Below, piece after piece: positions 53,354 through 61,569 of a stretch of 64,000 bases of DNA. Source of the DNA: Pseudomonas lalkuanensis (GTDB taxonomy: Bacteria; Pseudomonadota; Gammaproteobacteria; Pseudomonadales; Pseudomonadaceae). Under the pieces are notes generated by a model. That model worked only from the letters and a program-made list of their open reading frames with translations, did no database searches and was not told where the DNA came from. Location of the stretch: NCBI RefSeq assembly GCF_008807375.1, contig NZ_CP043311.1, positions 1-64,000 of the forward strand, written 5' to 3'. How positions within the stretch are numbered: the first letter of the stretch is position 1; each line of letters begins with the position of its first letter. Position numbers and translations under genes: made by a program.

Positions 53354-54352
53354 ATGTCTGCCCTGTCCAAGCTGCCCCTTTCCGTTCTCGATCTGGCCCC
53401 CGTGCGCGACCACGGCGGCGCCACCCAGGCCTTGCACAACTCCCTGGAGCTGGCGCGTCACGTCGAACAGCTGGGCTTCTCGCGTTTCTGGGTCGCCGAG
53501 CACCACAACATGGACGGTATCGCCAGCTCCGCGACCGCCGTGCTGCTCGCCTACCTGGCCGGCGGTACGTCGCGCATCCGTCTGGGCTCCGGCGGCATCA
53601 TGCTGCCCAACCACGCGCCACTGGTGGTCGCCGAACAGTTCGGCACCCTCGCCAGCCTCTATCCGGGCCGCATCGAGCTGGGCCTTGGCCGCGCGCCGGG
53701 GGCTGACCATCTCACCGCCCGCGCCCTGCGTCGCGACCGCCTGGGCAGCGCCGACGACTTCCCGCAGGACGTCGAAGAGCTGGAAATGCTCCTCGGTCCG
53801 CGCCAGCCGGAGCAGAAAGTGATCGCCATGCCGGGTGCGGACACCAACGTGCCCATCTGGCTGCTCGGCTCCAGCCTGTTCAGCGCCCAGCTGGCCGGGC
53901 AGAAAGGCCTGCCGTACGCCTTCGCCTCGCACTTCGCACCGCGCTACATGCATGAGGCGATTCGCGTCTACCGCAATCATTTCCGCCCCTCGGCGGTGCT
54001 GGACAAGCCCTACGTGATGCTGGGCGTGCCGCTGGTGGCGGCGCCCACCGACGAAGAGGCGGAATTCCTCGCCACCACGGTGTACCAGCGGGTCCTGGCG
54101 CTGATTCGCGGCGAAAGCCTGGTATTGCGCCCACCTGTGGAAAGCATGGCGGGTCGCTGGCTGCCCCATGAGAAGGATGCGGTGGGCAGTTTCCTGGCCA
54201 TGGCCATGGTGGGTGGCCCGGAGAAGATCCGTGCGCGCCTGCAGGTGCTACTGGACCAGACCGATGCCGACGAGCTGATCTTCACCTGCGACCTTTACCA
54301 GCACGAGCACCGGCTCAGGGCGTTCGACATCCTTGCCAGTCTTCGCGACTGA
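53354..54352 (+). CDS. LLM class flavin-dependent oxidoreductase (luciferase-like)
   Basis: A 332-residue protein of the bacterial luciferase superfamily, MsnO8/YhbW type, with [29 protein letters not shown], the [21 protein letters not shown] block and LGLGRAPG. It likely uses FMNH2 and oxygen; substrate unknown. Start ATG 53354. Confidence 0.88.
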   Translation: MSALSKLPLSVLDLAPVRDHGGATQALHNSLELARHVEQLGFSRFWVAEHHNMDGIASSATAVLLAYLAGGTSRIRLGSGGIMLPNHAPLVVAEQFGTLASLYPGRIELGLGRAPGADHLTARALRRDRLGSADDFPQDVEELEMLLGPRQPEQKVIAMPGADTNVPIWLLGSSLFSAQLAGQKGLPYAFASHFAPRYMHEAIRVYRNHFRPSAVLDKPYVMLGVPLVAAPTDEEAEFLATTVYQRVLALIRGESLVLRPPVESMAGRWLPHEKDAVGSFLAMAMVGGPEKIRARLQVLLDQTDADELIFTCDLYQHEHRLRAFDILASLRD

Positions 54353-54396
54353 AGTACGTAAGCAGGGCGGCAGCGGCCAGTGCGGCCGCTTTCAGT

Positions 54397-54822
54397 TCAG
54401 AAGGGGCCGCAGCGCGGGAAGATCTCATGGCGCGCCAGTACATTGCGCTGGTCGTCGTAGAGCCAGGCCATGGGCTGGTTGGCGGCGTTTCGGGCTTCCA
54501 CGCGGTAGCGCTTGCCGGCCTCGAACTGGTCGTAGTGCAGCTCCATGTAGCAGGTAATGATGGTGGGTTCGGCGTTCATGCCGAAGCCGCCACCGCCGCC
54601 GCCGGCTTCGAACTGGTAGCGCAATTCCAGTTCATGCTTGCCGGGCATTACCTGGTAGTAGCGGCCGTCGCCCCAGCGCTTGTCGTCGAGGCGGTTGGCC
54701 ATGAGGGTGTCACTGGGGTCGGGGGCGACGTCGATCCACGCCATCCGCGGATCGGGTTCTGGCAGCTTGCTGGCGCAGGCGCAGAGGCTGGCCAGCAGCG
54801 TCAGGGCCAACAGCATGCGCAT
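54397..54822 (-). CDS. Hypothetical lipoprotein (paralogue 1)
   Basis: A 141-residue protein with a lipoprotein signal (MRMLLALTLLASLCACASK; lipidated Cys probably C16). The body shares the pattern AWIDV..., RLDDKRWGDGRYYQVMPGKHELELRYQFE with its downstream neighbour, so the two are tandem duplicates. A glycine run (six Gly) interrupts it near residue 75. Function unknown; probably surface or periplasmic. Confidence 0.8.
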   Translation of the reverse strand: MRMLLALTLLASLCACASKLPEPDPRMAWIDVAPDPSDTLMANRLDDKRWGDGRYYQVMPGKHELELRYQFEAGGGGGGFGMNAEPTIITCYMELHYDQFEAGKRYRVEARNAANQPMAWLYDDQRNVLARHEIFPRCGPF

Positions 54823-54875
54823 GAAGAAGCTCCTGAAGGGATAGGTGCGTTCAGCATACCCCTATGTCGGAGATT

Positions 54876-55292
54876 TCAGACATCGCCGCAGCGACTTTCC
54901 CGGGCCTTGGCGACTTCCTGGTTGCGCTCGTCATACAGCCGCGCCCAGGGGCGGAAACCGATACCACCGGCCTGCAGCAGGTAGCGCTCGCCCGCTGCGA
55001 AGTCGGCGTAGGCCAGCTTGAGCAGGCAGGTGCGCCGATAATTCGTGCTGCCCTGGCCGATGTCGTGGCCGCCCACGTCGAACTCCAGGCGCACCTCCAG
55101 TTCGTGCCGGCCCGGCGTGACCTGGAAGTAGCGCGGGTCGGAAAGTGCCTGGTCATCCACTCGGCTGGCCTGGATGTCCTGGCCTTCCTGCTTGTGCAGG
55201 GAGATCCAGGCCTGGTTCGGATCGTGGCTGGGCAGCATCAGGGCGCAGCCGCCAAGGCTGAGAAGCGGCAGGAAAAGCAGCAGAGGGCGCAT
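54876..55292 (-). CDS. Hypothetical lipoprotein (paralogue 2)
   Basis: A 138-residue lipoprotein with lipobox LGGC (MRPLLLFLPLLSLGGCALM). Shares AWISL, RVDDQALSDPRYFQVTPGRHELEVRLEFD with the gene at 54397, 53 bp away. Start ATG 55292 is preceded by GGAG at 6-base spacing; a TTG four codons earlier is unlikely. Divergent from the metallopeptidase gene. Function unknown. Confidence 0.8.
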   Translation of the reverse strand: MRPLLLFLPLLSLGGCALMLPSHDPNQAWISLHKQEGQDIQASRVDDQALSDPRYFQVTPGRHELEVRLEFDVGGHDIGQGSTNYRRTCLLKLAYADFAAGERYLLQAGGIGFRPWARLYDERNQEVAKARESRCGDV

Positions 55293-55348
55293 GGAGGGCT
55301 CCAACAGGCCAGTAGTGGTGGATGGCTCCGATGCGCTAGTGTCGCGGC

Positions 55349-56425
55349 ATGCTGACCACCCTTGTTATCGAACTGCTTGACCGCATCCACAGGCCCTGGG
55401 TTCCCCTGCTGGGCGCCGTGCTGCTGAGCGGTTGTTCCAGCCTGGATTACTACGGCCAGTTGGCGCGCGGACAGCTCGCCCTGCTGCACGCCCGCCAGCC
55501 GGTACAGACGCTGATCGACGACCCCGCCCAGCCACAAAGGCTGCGCCAGCGCCTGGCACTCACCCAGGCGGCACGAACCTTCGCCAGTGCGTCCCTGGGG
55601 TTGCCGGACAACGGCAGCTACCGCGTCTACGCCGATATCCGGCGGCCCTATGTGGTGTGGAACCTGTTCGCCACGGCGGAGTTTTCCCTGCAGCCGGAAA
55701 CCCACTGCTTTCCCATCGCCGGTTGCGTCGCCTATCGCGGCTACTACCAGTTGAGCCGTGCCAGAGGCGCGGCGGCATTGCTCAAGCAACAGGGCCTGGA
55801 TACCTGGGTGGGCGGCGTCGAGGCCTATTCCACCCTGGGCTGGTTCGACGACCCGTTGCTCAACACCATGCTGCGCTGGGATGACGACCGCCTTGCCGCG
55901 CTGATCTTCCATGAACTGGCCCACCAGCAGCTGTATGTGCCGGGGGATACGGCGTTCAACGAGTCCTTCGCCAGCTTCGTCGAGCGCGAAGGCCTGGACC
56001 AGTGGCGCGCCAGTCGTGGCCTTTTCACCCGGGGCGACGAAGACTCCCGGCGCCGGGACGCCCTGACCCGCCTGGTGCTGGATGCCCGCGAGCGCCTGGA
56101 ACAGCTCTACGCCAGCGGCTTGCCGCCCGAGCGCATGCGCCAGGCCAAGGCCGGGGAATTCGAGCGCCTGCGCCGCGACTACCGCGCCATGCGCGACCGC
56201 GATTGGGGCGGCTACAACCGCTTCGACGCCTGGATGGAAGGACCGATGAACAACGCCAAGCTGCTGCCCTTCGGGCTCTACGACCAGTGGGTACCGGCCT
56301 TCGCCGCGTTGTTCCGCGAGGCGGGCGGAAATTGGCAAGCCTTCTACCGGCGCGCCGGGGAACTGGGGGATCTGCCTCAGCAGGAACGCATGCGAGCACT
56401 GGAAAGCCTGGTGGCTAACCGCTAG
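55349..56425 (+). CDS. Putative aminopeptidase, HEXXH metalloprotein (COG4324)
   Basis: A 358-residue predicted lipoprotein (hydrophobic stretch and lipobox LLSGC near residues 26-30) with a zincin motif FHELAHQQLY (about 188-197) and the downstream Glu in FNESFASFVEREG, as in gluzincins. The family is annotated as predicted aminopeptidase without known substrate. Start ATG 55349. Probably periplasmic, outer-membrane attached. Confidence 0.83.
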   Translation: MLTTLVIELLDRIHRPWVPLLGAVLLSGCSSLDYYGQLARGQLALLHARQPVQTLIDDPAQPQRLRQRLALTQAARTFASASLGLPDNGSYRVYADIRRPYVVWNLFATAEFSLQPETHCFPIAGCVAYRGYYQLSRARGAAALLKQQGLDTWVGGVEAYSTLGWFDDPLLNTMLRWDDDRLAALIFHELAHQQLYVPGDTAFNESFASFVEREGLDQWRASRGLFTRGDEDSRRRDALTRLVLDARERLEQLYASGLPPERMRQAKAGEFERLRRDYRAMRDRDWGGYNRFDAWMEGPMNNAKLLPFGLYDQWVPAFAALFREAGGNWQAFYRRAGELGDLPQQERMRALESLVANR

Positions 56426-56483
56426 AACTTGCCTGGCTGGCCGTCAGTCCAACGGCCAGGACATCAAGGAAATGGAGTTGGCG

Positions 56484-56717
56484 ATGAGAAAAGTTGCTGT
56501 AGTCCTGATGCTGGGCGCGCTGGCAGGCACCGCTGTGGCGGCACCCAAGCCCTGCGAGGAGCTGAAGCAGGAAATCGAAGTGAAGATCCAGGCCGCCGGC
56601 GTCACCAGCTACACGCTGGAGATAGTCCCCAACGCCGAAGTGAAGGACCAGAACATGGTGGTCGGCTCCTGCGAGAACGGCACCAAGAAGATCATCTACC
56701 AGCGCAATGGGGATTGA
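56484..56717 (+). CDS. DUF1161 small periplasmic protein (copy 2)
   Basis: A 77-residue secreted paralogue of the protein at 52961: signal peptide MRKVAVVLMLGALAGTAVA, mature PKPCEELKQEIEVKIQAAGV and the shared end IIYQRN. Start ATG 56484 with GGAG 6 bases ahead. Function unknown. A REP pair follows. Confidence 0.82.
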   Translation: MRKVAVVLMLGALAGTAVAAPKPCEELKQEIEVKIQAAGVTSYTLEIVPNAEVKDQNMVVGSCENGTKKIIYQRNGD

Positions 56718-56737
56718 CTCGTTACAGGGCATTGCCT

Positions 56738-56838
56738 TGTAGGCGCGAATTCATTCGCGAAAGGCCGCGCTGCGGCCTCTCCTTGAAACCTGGTTGAGCA
56801 GGTCTTCGACCTGCATCGCGATTGAAATGGCTCCCACA
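56738..56838. repeat. REP pair (BIME-like) after DUF1161 copy 2
   Basis: First arm TGTAGGCGCGAATTCATTCG, inverted decayed second copy ATCGCGATTGAAATGGCTCC, with hairpins AAGGCCGCgctGCGGCCT and AGCAGGTCttcGACCTGC in between. Same layout as the element at 42327. Confidence 0.75.
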
Positions 56839-56863
56839 GAATGCGGAGTCTCGCCGTCCGCTC

Positions 56864-57508
56864 TCAACCAAACGCCCGGCTCAGCTCATCCAGGCTGGCG
56901 AAGTAGTAGGCCGGCGCCTCGCCCATCAGCTCCTCGCGGCTGCCGAAGCCGTAACCCACGCCCGCGCCGTGCAGGCCGTTGCGGTTTGCGCCGATCAGGT
57001 CGTGCTTGCGATCACCGATCATCAGGGTGTCGGCGCGGTCCAGGCGTTCAGCTTCCAGCAGGTGGGCGATCAGCTCCACCTTGTTGGTGCGGGTGCCGTC
57101 CAGTTCGCTGCCGTAGATGTGCTTGAAGTGCCGGTCGAAGCCGAAATGCCGGGCGATCTCGCGGGCGAATACGGTCGGCTTGCTGGTGGCGATGTACAGG
57201 GTGCGGCCCTGTTCGCGCAGGCGTCCGAGCAACGCATCGATGCCGTCGAACATGTGGTTCTCGTAGAGCCCGGTGACCTTGAAGCGGTCACGGTAGTGGT
57301 TCACCGCTTCCCAGGCACGTTCCTCGGGGAGGTCGTAGGTCTGCATGAAGCACTGCAGCAGCGGCGGGCCGATGAAGTGCTCCAGCTTCGCCAGGTCAGG
57401 CTCGTGGATATCCAGTTTGCCGAGCGCGTACTGCACCGAACGGGTGATGCCCTCGCGCGGGTCGGTGAGGGTGCCGTCGAGGTCGAAGAGGATGTTGCGG
57501 TAATCCAT
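56864..57508 (-). CDS. HAD-family phosphatase, Gph/PpaX-like (PA0065-like)
   Basis: A 214-residue HAD hydrolase with FDLDGTLTD (motif I), ATSKP (motif II) and MIGDRKHDLIGA (motif IV), and a helical cap of the phosphoglycolate-phosphatase type. It may act on phosphoglycolate, pyrophosphate or a nucleotide. One base separates it from the upstream gamma-carbonic anhydrase gene. Confidence 0.88.
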   Translation of the reverse strand: MDYRNILFDLDGTLTDPREGITRSVQYALGKLDIHEPDLAKLEHFIGPPLLQCFMQTYDLPEERAWEAVNHYRDRFKVTGLYENHMFDGIDALLGRLREQGRTLYIATSKPTVFAREIARHFGFDRHFKHIYGSELDGTRTNKVELIAHLLEAERLDRADTLMIGDRKHDLIGANRNGLHGAGVGYGFGSREELMGEAPAYYFASLDELSRAFG

Positions 57509-57509
57509 C

Positions 57510-58055
57510 TCAGCCCCCGTAGCCTTCGGCGATGTGCAGGTCCTTCAGCTTCACGTAGTTGGCCGCGCTGTAGGTGAAGAAGGCCTTTTCCTTGTCGCTC
57601 AGCGGGCGGGCCTGTTTCACCGGGCTGCCGACGTAGAGGTAACCGCTTTCCAGGCGCTTGCCCGGCGGCACCAGGCTGCCGGCGCCGAGCACCACGTCGT
57701 CCTCGATCACCGCACCGTCCATGACGATGCTGCCCATGCCGATCAGCACCCGGCTGCCGACCTTGCAACCGTGCAGCAGGGCCTTGTGGCCGATGGTCAC
57801 GTCGTCACCGATTTCCAGCGGGTAGCCGTCGGGGTTGAACGGGCCGGCGTGAGTGATGTGCAGCACGCTGCCATCCTGGACGCTGGTGCGGGCGCCGATG
57901 CGGATGCGGTGCATGTCGCCACGGATGGTCACCAGCGGCCAGACCGAGCTGTCGTCGCCGAGGTGCACGTCGCCGATGACCACGGCGGAGGCATCGACGA
58001 AGACCCGCTCGCCGAGCTGGGGGCTGATGCCCTGGTAGGTTCTGATCGGGTTCAT
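57510..58055 (-). CDS. Gamma-carbonic anhydrase family protein (YrdA-like)
   Basis: A 181-residue left-handed beta-helix protein of hexapeptide repeats (VVIGDVHLGDDSSVWPLVTIRGD...). The zinc histidines are suggested by HITHAG and IGHKALLHG. Homologues include YrdA and CamH; true anhydrase activity is often low. Divergent from prlC. Confidence 0.88.
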   Translation of the reverse strand: MNPIRTYQGISPQLGERVFVDASAVVIGDVHLGDDSSVWPLVTIRGDMHRIRIGARTSVQDGSVLHITHAGPFNPDGYPLEIGDDVTIGHKALLHGCKVGSRVLIGMGSIVMDGAVIEDDVVLGAGSLVPPGKRLESGYLYVGSPVKQARPLSDKEKAFFTYSAANYVKLKDLHIAEGYGG

Positions 58056-58167
58056 AGAAATTCCTGAGGCTGCGTCAGCCGGCGATTGTAATTAAGATGG
58101 CTCCCATCCGGGCTGTGTCTCGTCTCCTCGCGCAGCCTGCGCCCTTCCTCGAATACAGGTGAATGCC

Positions 58168-60216
58168 GTGACCCTGAGCAATCCCCTCCTGCAGGACTTC
58201 GACCTGCCGCCCTACTCCGCCATTCGTCCGGAACATGTCGAACCGGCCGTCGACCAGATCCTCGCCGAAAACCGTGCGGCCATCGCCGAACTGCTCCAAC
58301 GCCAGGACGGCACCCCCACCTGGCAGGGGCTGGTTCTGGCACTGGACGAACTGGGCGAACGCCTGGGGCGAGCCTGGAGCCCGGTGAGCCACCTGAATGC
58401 CGTGTGCAACAACGCCGAACTGCGCAATGCCTATGAGGCCTGCCTGCCCAAGCTGTCCGAATACTGGACGGAAATGGGCCAGAACCGCGCGCTGTTCCAG
58501 GCCTACGAGGCGCTGGCCGCGGGTCCCGAAGCCGCCGGTTTCGATGTGGCGCAGAAGACCATCCTCGACCATGCATTGCGCGACTTCCGCCTGTCCGGCA
58601 TCGACCTGCCGGCCGACAAGCAGCAGCGTTACGGCGAAATCCAGATGAAGCTGTCCGAGCTGGGGAGCCGCTTCTCCAACCAGTTGCTGGATGCCACCCA
58701 GGCCTGGACCCGGGAAATCCACGACGAAGCAGCCCTGGCCGGTCTCACCGATTCGGCCAAGGCACAGATGAAGCAGGCTGCCGAAGCCAAGGGCCTCGGC
58801 GGCTGGCTGATCACCCTGGAATTCCCCAGCTACTACGCAGTGATGACCTACGCCGACGACCGCGCCCTGCGCGAAGAGGTCTACACCGCCTACAGCACCC
58901 GCGCCTCCGACCAGGGGCCGAACGCCGGGCAGAACGACAACGGCCCGGTGATGGCCGAAATCCTCGACCTGCGCCAGGAGCTGGCCCGCCTGCTGGGCTT
59001 CGAACATTTCTCCGACCTCAGTCTGGCCACCAAGATGGCCGAGTCCACCCCGCAGGTGCTGGGCTTCCTTCGCGATCTCGCCAAGCGCAGCAAGCCGTTC
59101 GCCGCCAAGGACCTGGACGAACTCAAGGCCTTCGCCGCCGAGCGCGGCGTGAGCGACCTGCAGAGCTGGGACGTGGGCTACTTCAGCGAGAAGCTGCGCG
59201 AACAGCGTTACAGCATTTCCCAGGAAACCCTGCGCGCCTACTTCCCCGTCGACAAGGTGCTGTCCGGCCTCTTCGCCATCGTGCAGAAGCTCTACGGCAT
59301 CGAAATCCGCGAGCTGTCCGGCTTCGACACCTGGCACCCGGATGTGCGCCTGTTCGAGATCAGCGAGAACGGCCAGCACGTCGGTCGCTTCTTCTTCGAC
59401 CTCTATGCCCGCGCCAACAAGCGCGGCGGCGCCTGGATGGACGGTGCCCGTGACAAGCGCCGCAACGTCGGTGGCGAACTGGTGAGCCCGGTGGCCAACC
59501 TGGTCTGCAACTTCACCCCCGCGGTGGGCGACAAGCCGGCCCTGCTGACCCACGACGAAGTCACCACCCTCTTCCACGAGTTCGGCCACGGCCTGCATCA
59601 CCTGCTGACCCGCGTCGAGCATGCCGGTGCTTCCGGCATCAATGGCGTGGCCTGGGACGCGGTGGAGCTGCCCAGCCAGTTCATGGAGAACTGGTGCTGG
59701 GAACCCGAAGGCCTGGCGCTGATCTCCGGCCACTACCAGACCGGTGAGCCCTTGCCCCAGGACCTGCTGGACAAGATGCTGGCGGCGAAGAACTTCCAGT
59801 CCGGCCTGATGATGGTGCGCCAGCTGGAGTTCTCCCTCTTCGACTTCGAACTGCATGCCACCCATGGCGATGGCCGCGGTGTCCTCGATGTACTGGAAGC
59901 GATCCGCTCCGAAGTCGCGGTGATGCGTCCGCCGGTTTTCAACCGCTTTGCCAACAGCTTCGCGCACATCTTCGCCGGCGGTTACGCAGCCGGTTACTAC
60001 AGCTACAAGTGGGCGGAAGTGCTGTCCGCCGACGCCTTCTCCCGCTTCGAGGAAGAAGGGGTGCTCAATCCGGCTACCGGCCGCGCATTCCGCGAGGCCA
60101 TCCTGGCCCGAGGCGGTTCCCAGGAGCCCATGGTGCTGTTCGTCGACTTCCGCGGTCGCGAGCCCTCCATCGACGCCCTGCTGCGCCATAGCGGCCTGAC
60201 GGAGGACGCAGCATGA
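58168..60216 (+). CDS. prlC: Oligopeptidase A (M3 family metallopeptidase)
   Basis: Cytosolic zinc oligopeptidase that degrades signal peptides and short peptides. The roughly 682-residue protein carries the M3 motif LFHEFGHGLHHLL and the downstream GVAWDAVELPSQFMENW. I prefer GTG 58168 (VTLSNPLLQDFDLPPYS) because AGGTGAA sits about 6 bases ahead; GTG 58159 would add three residues without a site. The stop overlaps the next gene by 4 bp. Confidence 0.94.
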   Translation: MTLSNPLLQDFDLPPYSAIRPEHVEPAVDQILAENRAAIAELLQRQDGTPTWQGLVLALDELGERLGRAWSPVSHLNAVCNNAELRNAYEACLPKLSEYWTEMGQNRALFQAYEALAAGPEAAGFDVAQKTILDHALRDFRLSGIDLPADKQQRYGEIQMKLSELGSRFSNQLLDATQAWTREIHDEAALAGLTDSAKAQMKQAAEAKGLGGWLITLEFPSYYAVMTYADDRALREEVYTAYSTRASDQGPNAGQNDNGPVMAEILDLRQELARLLGFEHFSDLSLATKMAESTPQVLGFLRDLAKRSKPFAAKDLDELKAFAAERGVSDLQSWDVGYFSEKLREQRYSISQETLRAYFPVDKVLSGLFAIVQKLYGIEIRELSGFDTWHPDVRLFEISENGQHVGRFFFDLYARANKRGGAWMDGARDKRRNVGGELVSPVANLVCNFTPAVGDKPALLTHDEVTTLFHEFGHGLHHLLTRVEHAGASGINGVAWDAVELPSQFMENWCWEPEGLALISGHYQTGEPLPQDLLDKMLAAKNFQSGLMMVRQLEFSLFDFELHATHGDGRGVLDVLEAIRSEVAVMRPPVFNRFANSFAHIFAGGYAAGYYSYKWAEVLSADAFSRFEEEGVLNPATGRAFREAILARGGSQEPMVLFVDFRGREPSIDALLRHSGLTEDAA

Positions 60217-60479
60217 CCGCCACACCGAAGCGCTTCATCGCCGGCGCCGTGTGCCCGGCGTGCAGCGAGATGGACAAGATCCAGATGTGGGACGAAGACG
60301 GTGTGCCGCACCGTCAGTGCGTGGCCTGCGGCTACGCCGACACCCTGAACGCCCAGGGCCAGTCGGTGCCGAAGGAACTGGGTACCCGGGTCAACCAGGT
60401 GAAGCCGAAAGTGGCCGATCCCAAGGTGCAGGGCGTGCAGTTCTTCCCCAATCCGAAGCTGAGGAAGCCCGGCGAGTGA
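60213..60479 (+). CDS. YheV-family zinc-ribbon protein
   Basis: An 88-residue protein with two CxxC pairs (CPACSEMDKIQMW; CVACGYAD) that should bind zinc. In many gammaproteobacteria this small protein follows prlC, as here with a 4-bp overlap. Function unknown. Confidence 0.87.
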   Translation: MTATPKRFIAGAVCPACSEMDKIQMWDEDGVPHRQCVACGYADTLNAQGQSVPKELGTRVNQVKPKVADPKVQGVQFFPNPKLRKPGE

Positions 60480-60500
60480 GCTGAGCGCCAAGGAGGGCGA

Positions 60501-61277
60501 ATGTGGCATCTGGTGTGTGGTGATGTGGCGGCAGCAGGCGTAACCCGTGTCATCGGTGTGGACGTCGCCGCCCGCGCATTGCGCGTGCTGCGTGACGACC
60601 TGGCGGTGGGGCCACTGGTGGATGTCGAGACGCCGCCCTGCACGCTCCGCGCACAGTTCTGGCGGGACGTCTGGCCCAGCACGGTGACGCCGCGGCCGGA
60701 CTTCGGTATTGGGCTCTGCGCCGATGCCGACTGGCTTGCCGCGCTGAAACGGCAAGATCGGCCGGTCACCCTCTGGCATGGCGACAGCTGCTCCGAACAA
60801 CTCCTGCTGGCCCGCGTCGCGGCCGCTCTGGAAGGTAGCGACCTGCCGTTCTGGGAAGTGCCTTGTGGCACCGGCGACAGCAGCGTCGAGACGCGTCGAG
60901 CGGTAGGCATGATCGACCCCGCCGGGCTGGGCGCGTATTTCCTGCCGAAGCAGGTCGATGTCGGGCGCAAGGCGTTGCTCGCCAGCCAGTGGCGCAGCGC
61001 CGTGGCCGGCAATGCCGATGTTCGCCGCTGGCAGAAGGGGGATTTCCGGGGTGAGGATCATCGCAAGGTGGATGCCATCCTCCTCGGTGCCTGCACGTCG
61101 GACTGGCAGCCGCTGGCGCGGGTGATGACCGAGCTGATGGGGCAGAGCGACGGCTTCTTCGCCACCGACTTCTTCGCCTTCTGGCGCGCTCGTGAGCTGG
61201 CTGCCCAGGGACGTCTCGAACTGGGCGGCACCGCTGGCCAGGACGGCCACGGCGGACTCACCGTTCGCCTGAGCTGA
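60501..61277 (+). CDS. DUF1835/DUF3658 domain protein
   Basis: A 258-residue protein: N-terminal DUF1835 (MWHLVCGDVAAAGVTRVI; DDLAVGPL) and C-terminal DUF3658 (DGFFATDFFAFWRARELAAQGRLELGG). No catalytic function is established. A strong AGGAGG precedes ATG 60501, and the gene follows the zinc-ribbon gene by 21 bp. Confidence 0.83.
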   Translation: MWHLVCGDVAAAGVTRVIGVDVAARALRVLRDDLAVGPLVDVETPPCTLRAQFWRDVWPSTVTPRPDFGIGLCADADWLAALKRQDRPVTLWHGDSCSEQLLLARVAAALEGSDLPFWEVPCGTGDSSVETRRAVGMIDPAGLGAYFLPKQVDVGRKALLASQWRSAVAGNADVRRWQKGDFRGEDHRKVDAILLGACTSDWQPLARVMTELMGQSDGFFATDFFAFWRARELAAQGRLELGGTAGQDGHGGLTVRLS

Positions 61278-61291
61278 CGATTGTTCTGCTT

Positions 61292-61331
61292 TGCGGGAGC
61301 GAATTCAGTCGCGAATGAATTCGCTCCCGCA
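61292..61331. repeat. REP element: near-perfect 40-bp palindrome
   Basis: Arms TGCGGGAGCGAATTCAGTCG and CGAATGAATTCGCTCCCGCA differ at one base. Same class as the elements at 40691 and 42327; it lies just after the DUF1835 gene. Confidence 0.78.
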
Positions 61332-61352
61332 GGTATCCCCGTCATGGCAGTC

Positions 61353-61436
61353 GCAGGGTGGACCACGCTTCGCCGGTCCACCATTCGAGGCCTGGCATGG
61401 CGCCTCTGGTGGATGGAAAAGCGCCATCCACCCTGG
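61353..61436. repeat. REP-like element with two GGTGGA hairpins
   Basis: GGTGGACC / GGTCCACC (61357-61364 / 61375-61382) and GGTGGATGG / CCATCCACC (61408-61416 / 61424-61432) form two hairpins. It resembles the element near 28653 and adjoins the GAATTC-type REP. Confidence 0.6.
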
Positions 61437-61519
61437 AAGGCTGCAGTGCTGACATGGAATTTCCCACGGATAGCCCTGCCGCTGAGCACGCACCGTCCGG
61501 CAGAATCCAGCTAGTCGTA

Positions 61520-61569
61520 GGAAGAATCTCCATATACTGTATGAATATACAGTTTGCGGAGATTCTTCC
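61520..61569. repeat. Perfect 12-bp inverted repeat enclosing the LexA box
   Basis: GGAAGAATCTCC (61520-61531) and GGAGATTCTTCC (61558-61569) flank the LexA box symmetrically to within a few bases; the right arm contains the Shine-Dalgarno GGAG and ends at the base before ATG 61570. Confidence 0.75.
61537..61552. promoter_or_regulatory. LexA box upstream of the radical SAM gene
   Basis: CTGTATGAATATACAG fits the LexA consensus CTG(TA)5CAG closely, with both CTGT/ACAG ends intact. It lies 17 bases before the ATG, and the P. aeruginosa orthologue PA0069 belongs to the LexA regulon. Confidence 0.88.
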
